From Caldisericota bacterium (GTDB lineage: Bacteria; Caldisericota; Caldisericia; B22-G15), in NCBI GenBank assembly GCA_003648245.1, contig QMOO01000055.1:1-7702 (forward strand): 7,702 nucleotides of DNA, written 5' to 3'. Below the pieces are notes generated by a model. It saw nothing but the letters and a program-made list of their open reading frames with translations. It was not told the DNA's origin and searched no databases. A program made the translations under genes and the position numbers. Of this stretch, positions 7,201 to 7,702 are shown piece after piece (the first letter of the stretch is position 1; the number at the start of each line of letters is the position of its first letter).

Positions 7201-7702
7201 AGGGAAACCAATAATTATTACTGAAGATGAATTCTGGGATGCCCTTCTAAATGATAAATCCTATATTAAGGAGGGAACATTAATTAAAACAGATAAAGAG
7301 GCTTCTCCTGAAATTCTACTGGATACTCAAGAACTTTACCTTGAAGGACTTCTTGAAGGAGAAAAGGAAACTTTTTACCTTTACTTTGTCAATTCAGGAG
7401 GAGGAATACTTAATGTCTCCTTCTCTACCTCCCAAAACTGGATAAAAGTTAAACCTCAAGAATTTGAGGGTAACGCTGGTTTCATAAAGGTAACTGTGGA
7501 TACAGAGGGTTTATCAGGTGGTATGAATAGAGGGAAGGTTATAGTATCTGGAAATGGTGGGGAGAGAGAAATTGATGTAAGTGTCAGTGTGGTTCCAAAG
7601 GTAAAGAAAACTGTTATTGAACTATTTATCGGGAGTGTGACTGCATATATAAATGGAGAAGTATATACTCTTGATGCAGCTCCATACATTAAACCACCTG
7701 GA
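4223..7702 (+). CDS. Large exported multidomain protein with a zinc-metallopeptidase-like domain and C-terminal BACON-like and stalk domains; 3' end outside window
   Basis: One open frame of 1160 codons runs from TTG 4223 to the window edge with no stop. In order I see: a signal peptide (1 to about 23); two Ig/BACON-like beta-sandwich domains (about 43-141 and 144-238); an OB-fold-like stretch (about 243-312); another Ig-like domain of the CARDB/NEW3 type (about 313-436, AKNTGNIDAGISVKVEL then LKPGEEKEITITV); a carboxypeptidase-regulatory or CNA-B-like domain (about 440-557, TDKDGKFEFSF); a metallopeptidase-like domain (about 575-885) with HEFGH (665-669) and EGFAEF (Glu702); an EF-hand-like loop (887-898); an unassigned beta-rich segment (about 901-1025); a BACON-like domain (about 1028-1124); and the start of a copper-amine-oxidase-type stalk domain (about 1128 to the edge). 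There is no lipobox and no internal membrane helix, so the protein is predicted to be secreted or surface-attached. It has 20 cysteines. Activity and substrate are unknown. The peptidase call is from motifs only. Confidence 0.9.
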   Translation, partial: MKKLSLLIFIILILTFTLWGIGATSLLSYNLKNQSFKTSSENIEATVCPGEETKIILTITVWADPSQTVNITLIPGADWIKPEQTEFSVVAPPEGYSFQTTITLSGENLSPGTYNSTLTIRYYFTASETIKEDVSSVTLNVILPYFEIIPENLTLIMKPTDTKAIDFIVRNTNGCGIVITVSPLEQSENVQFIFNPTIILYPSDVKTFRVIVKTKELKETVTIHLKFVSSFYERTVTLKICPSISVTIEGEVVEVNEDEGYIIIETFDGERFKVLLRDEDKGKYKEGDYIKVTGRTGETEDEIIPEIIEEVTCGVTISDPEDIVFCSTCPEIKYGAEEIPKENVKRIKIKAKNTGNIDAGISVKVELSEELGISEVDVKLEPESFSLKPGEEKEITITVTVKKSYKEGDYIYYKLKFDISPSPPCKKEIVKDFNVYLCPTIRTISGSVKFLNPKNNECPMKGVRVLLFLNYEPRCSVDKHFKEIEGEFHEVHQSFNAGLPDKKYYLETYTDKDGKFEFSFHDFDCKHDYILIVTFETKEFKVKYYDCKNLFFVKLRIKNEDKPCPKGRNKRDIIIGKDTDLTIPSDFTKDPKDLAQIFCHMDEAFSVFRNETCGGEKMIKDSMLPLTVCAFSNTEGTWYWDKTINIDKADSPTGSIHRPMNREWHEFGHFLHDSLYGIPERKTGDVNHGNFKNSNTTDSFLEGFAEFISMLTLKLLKDKGTCCYNLSNFDNGNYQGWEDLENNKNQPLGELFIKYKGKKVAVKHDANGIPYIKVNGRTIKPVFFSQNADGSFNIRFADGGPKSIPLQMANSYEEFAAASVLLDLVDKGSWYKGGKDDDKLSIDWKELLCFIKKEKIKDMRDLYEKLKAKYGASKIDDIFERNGFFQDKNLNRKRDVDEEIGYTYRPKIKIDGTTVGEVKKRRDFPFPENAYVIVNLMDEEEREIDEADIRIEFKTFEGTVSVVERSIKNGERVPILIPPDSNCFVVISMKDSKGKPIIITEDEFWDALLNDKSYIKEGTLIKTDKEASPEILLDTQELYLEGLLEGEKETFYLYFVNSGGGILNVSFSTSQNWIKVKPQEFEGNAGFIKVTVDTEGLSGGMNRGKVIVSGNGGEREIDVSVSVVPKVKKTVIELFIGSVTAYINGEVYTLDAAPYIKPPG
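4949..5158 (+). other. OB-fold-like region inserted between beta-sandwich domains
   Basis: Residues about 243-312 read as GEVVEV, then EGYIIIETFDGERFKVLL, then YKEGDYIKVTGR, then IIPEIIEEV. This order (strand, acidic turn, long strand with a Gly turn, a 'GDxIxVxG' strand, and a closing strand) is typical of small OB-fold modules. OB domains usually bind nucleic acids, oligosaccharides or proteins. Here, in an exported protein, only the shape can be argued, not the ligand. Confidence 0.45.
5540..5893 (+). other. Carboxypeptidase-regulatory / CNA-B-like domain
   Basis: Residues about 440-557 begin with ISGSVKF and GVRVLLFL, and later show YYLETYTDKDGKFEFSF followed by YILIVTF. That is the usual course of a transthyretin-like beta-sandwich, in which T-D-x-x-G-x-F-x-F marks the central hairpin. 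A segment of about 35 residues between the two halves (with HFKEIEGEFHEVHQ) is an insertion relative to a minimal domain. Such domains are spacers or adhesive modules in surface proteins and often precede a peptidase. Confidence 0.6.
5945..6877 (+). other. Predicted gluzincin-type zinc metallopeptidase domain
   Basis: The core is WHEFGHFLHD, with HEFGH at codons 6215-6229 (His665, Glu666, His669). It is followed 33 residues later by EGFAEF, whose Glu702 (codon 6326-6328) is the likely third zinc ligand, as in the EGxAxY/F segments of gluzincins. A strand-like YWDKTINI before the helix resembles the edge strand that precedes the zinc helix in this clan. The HExxHxxGxxH pattern of metzincins is absent. 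All three predicted ligands and the general-base Glu666 are intact, so the domain is probably active. I cannot place it in a named MEROPS family by eye. Confidence 0.65.
6881..6916 (+). other. EF-hand-like calcium-binding loop
   Basis: Residues 887-898 read DKNLNRKRDVDE, giving side-chain ligands at loop positions 1, 3, 5, 9 and 12 (Asp, Asn, Asn, Asp, Glu). The preceding GFFQ and following EIG match the 'GxFxDxNxNGxxDxxE' loops common at domain borders of secreted bacterial enzymes. The usual Gly at position 6 is Arg. Confidence 0.55.
7304..7594 (+). other. BACON-like beta-sandwich domain
   Basis: Residues about 1028-1124 contain LYFVNSGGGILNVSFS, then QNWIKVKP, then FIKVTVDTEGLSGG, then GKVIVSGNGG, and end in VSVSVV. 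The succession of N-x-GGG-L, W-I/L-x-V-x-P, V-x-V-D-T-x-x-L-x-x-G and I-x-V-x-x-N-G-G is the recurring pattern of BACON or related all-beta domains in secreted proteins. It most likely acts as a spacer or carbohydrate/mucin-contact module. Confidence 0.6.
7604..7702 (+). other. Start of a copper-amine-oxidase N-domain-like stalk domain (truncated by window)
   Basis: The last 33 residues include IELFIGSVTAYINGEVYTLD and then AAPYIKPPG. Together they match the opening of the PF07833-type 'stalk' domain, in which I-G-s-x-x-x-x-x-N-G-x-x-x-x-L-D-x-x-P-y-i is normally followed by GRTxVPxR. Such domains often end large surface proteins of thermophilic and Gram-positive bacteria and may help attach to the cell wall. 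The rest lies beyond the window. Confidence 0.7.

Overview
The window is bacterial DNA, AT-rich, with arginine written almost only as AGA/AGG and with lysine- and glutamate-rich, purine-loaded coding strands. This is the look of a thermophilic or deeply branching bacterium. Bacterial rsmA, ispE (MEP isoprenoid pathway) and lgt (lipoprotein maturation) exclude an archaeon. BACON-like and copper-amine-oxidase-type 'stalk' domains on a large secreted protein recall groups such as Caldisericota, Dictyoglomota or clostridia-like lineages, but the sequence alone does not settle the taxon.

Positions 1-3402 (+ strand) look like one tightly packed operon: the 3' part of a nucleotide-sugar dehydrogenase gene, an unrecognised 230-residue charged protein, a small Tic20/DUF4870-type membrane protein, rsmA (16S rRNA dimethyladenosine transferase) and ispE (CDP-ME kinase). 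Every junction is an overlap: 4 bp, 4 bp, 4 bp and 41 bp. Translational coupling is therefore likely. Envelope-sugar, rRNA-modification and isoprenoid genes are mixed in a way that suggests a housekeeping operon rather than a single pathway.

Positions 3278-4099 (- strand) encode Lgt. Its 3' end runs 125 bp into the 3' end of ispE on the opposite strand, so both genes use the same DNA for conserved C-terminal parts and no intergenic terminator can exist there.

Positions 4100-4222 form a 123-bp divergent promoter region with back-to-back sigma70-type elements: TATAAT for lgt on the - strand and TATAAT for the rightward gene. The rightward gene also has a Shine-Dalgarno fully complementary to the usual 16S rRNA 3' end, placed before a TTG start.

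Positions 4223-7702 (+ strand) are a single open frame of 1160 residues that leaves the window without a stop. It encodes an exported multidomain protein: signal peptide, several beta-sandwich domains, an OB-like insert, a carboxypeptidase-regulatory/CNA-B-like domain, a zinc-metallopeptidase-like domain (HEFGH plus a downstream EGFAEF glutamate), an EF-hand-like calcium loop, a BACON-like domain and the first residues of a stalk domain. It is the most unusual object in the window. I saw no tRNA, rRNA, CRISPR array, insertion sequence or prophage feature, and no non-coding stretch over 300 bp.
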